Assembly: GCA_045532035.1 (NCBI GenBank)
Contig: JAZSFD010000037.1
Span: 1-5,610, forward strand
Direction of reading: 5' to 3'
DNA length: 5,610 nt
Source: UMGS1052 sp045532035
GTDB lineage: Bacteria; Bacillota; Clostridia; Oscillospirales; CAG-382
The number at the start of each line of letters is the position of its first letter. Position 1 is the first letter of the stretch. The notes below the pieces were generated by a model. That model worked only from the letters and a program-made list of their open reading frames with translations. It was not told the origin of the DNA and did not search any database. Of the stretch, positions 4,778 through 5,610 are shown piece by piece. The position numbers and the translations under genes were made by a program.

Positions 4778-5610
4778 ATGAAAAAGAAGCTGAAAAAGCT
4801 TGTGCTTCGCGGAAGCCCCCAGGAAAAGCAAAAGCAGTTTTTTGAAGCGACTGAAAAATATGTTGCCTACGGCGGTGCCCGCGGCGGAGGAAAAAGCTGG
4901 GCTTTGCGCCGAAAGGTGATTCTGATGTGCCTGAATTATGAAGGGCTTTGCGTGCTCATTGTCCGCCGAAGCTATCCCGAACTTCGGGAAAACCATATAA
5001 GACCAATGAAAAGCGAGCTTTTGGGTCTTGCTGATTATGTGGAATCAAGAAAAAGCTTTGAATTCAAAAACGGCTCGGTCATAAAGCTTGGCTATTGCGA
5101 CAACGAAAACGATGTGGACAGATATCAGGGACAGGAATTTGACATTATTGCCCTTGACGAGGCAACACAGCTTACCGAATATCAGTTCCAGACCTTCAAG
5201 GCGTGTTTGCGAGGTGCAAACGACTTCCCGAAAAGAATGTATATCACCTGCAATCCCGGGGGTGTGGGACACGGATGGGTGAAAAGACTTTTTATCGACC
5301 GGGAATACAGAGCTTTCGAAAACCCCGACGATTACCGCTTTATTCCTGCAAGTGTTTATGACAACAAAGTGCTTCTGAGCTGTGACCCCGACTATCTATC
5401 AAGGCTCGAAAGCTTGCCGCAGGATCTGCGTGATGCGTGGCTTTTTGGAAAATGGGATGCTTTCGCGGGGCAATTTTTCCCCGAGTTCGACCTGGCGTTG
5501 CATACGATTGATCCCATGGTTCCCGACGAAAAGTGCACAAAATATTGCGCCATCGACTATGGGCTTGATATGCTGGCGGCAGTTTTTGTGGCGATCAGTT
5601 CAGATGGAAG
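4778..5610 (+). CDS. terL: Phage terminase large subunit, 3'-truncated by the window edge
   Basis: The motor that pumps phage DNA into the prohead and cuts it. The first 277 residues are present. Motifs in order are: Walker A GGARGGGKS (32-40), VRRSYPELREN (62-72) with family-conserved arginines, NGSVIKLGYC (98-107), RYQGQEFD (115-122), Walker B IIALDEA (123-129) with Asp127 and Glu128, the coupling motif TCNPGGVGHGWVKRLFI (157-173), DYRFIPASVYDN (185-196), and LFGKWDAFAGQFFPEF (222-237). AIDYGLD (258-264) begins the RNase H-like nuclease domain, with Asp260 the likely first metal ligand. The remaining nuclease acidic residues lie beyond the window. The ATG follows GGAG (4766-4769) inside the end of the small-subunit gene by eight bases. 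All ATPase motifs are intact, with no frameshift or stop, so nothing here indicates decay. Length and ending cannot be judged. Confidence 0.96.
   Translation, partial: MKKKLKKLVLRGSPQEKQKQFFEATEKYVAYGGARGGGKSWALRRKVILMCLNYEGLCVLIVRRSYPELRENHIRPMKSELLGLADYVESRKSFEFKNGSVIKLGYCDNENDVDRYQGQEFDIIALDEATQLTEYQFQTFKACLRGANDFPKRMYITCNPGGVGHGWVKRLFIDREYRAFENPDDYRFIPASVYDNKVLLSCDPDYLSRLESLPQDLRDAWLFGKWDAFAGQFFPEFDLALHTIDPMVPDEKCTKYCAIDYGLDMLAAVFVAISSDG

Larger units (their letters stand above)
3991..5610 (+). mobile_element. Start of a prophage or phage-like packaging module, continuing past the window
   Basis: One promoter drives three tightly spaced genes (gaps of 16 and 3 bases): zinc-binding protein, terminase small subunit, terminase large subunit. 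This order is typical of the head-packaging end of tailed-phage late operons. No integrase, repressor, replication or lysis gene lies to the left; the neighbour is a cellular-type flippase gene. The left limit given is the promoter and not a mapped attachment site; the real boundary is unknown. Confidence 0.75.

Noticed and set aside
4451..4996. 181-codon - strand open frame opposite the terminase genes
   Set aside because: It is antisense to the conserved terminase small-subunit and Walker A regions, with no independent support.

Overview
The window looks like chromosomal DNA of an anaerobic Firmicute, probably class Clostridia and near the Ruminococcaceae/Oscillospiraceae. The grounds are strong AGGAGG-type ribosome binding sites, a FeoB followed by the small Cys-rich FeoB-associated membrane protein, a Gram-positive type LexA box (CGAAC-N4-GTTCG), and a terminase of the kind common in clostridial prophages. 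This assignment is inference from gene content and signals; no species can be named.

Left part (1-2293, + strand): the end of a ferrous iron uptake operon. The window opens inside feoB, after its G domain, and holds the whole membrane part. An unusually long acidic extracytoplasmic loop lies between the first two membrane segments and contains two diverged copies of a unit of about 85 residues. A 53-residue Cys-rich membrane protein follows, and the operon closes with a strong intrinsic terminator.

Middle (2295-3800, - strand): one convergent gene for a Wzx/RfbX-like polysaccharide flippase of the MOP exporter superfamily. It ends one base from the terminator, which probably serves both directions.

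Intergenic region (3801-4101): AT-rich, with divergent promoters. The rightward one is a textbook TTGACA-17-TATAAT promoter, followed within about a dozen bases by a near-perfect LexA (SOS) box. Two weaker LexA-like boxes lie further upstream, one of them inside the spacer of the likely leftward flippase promoter. The leader of the rightward transcript can form a GC-rich hairpin followed by a U-rich run, overlapping the LexA box.

Right part (4102-5610, + strand): the start of a phage DNA-packaging operon, made of a small putative zinc-binding protein with a TTG start, a gp3-like terminase small subunit, and a terminase large subunit (ATPase motifs and the start of the nuclease domain) that runs off the window. 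The main point of interest is that the packaging genes appear to sit directly under an SOS-controlled promoter next to host genes, with no integrase, repressor or replication gene on this side. That suggests a prophage, satellite or gene-transfer-like element whose late or packaging genes are switched on directly by LexA inactivation.
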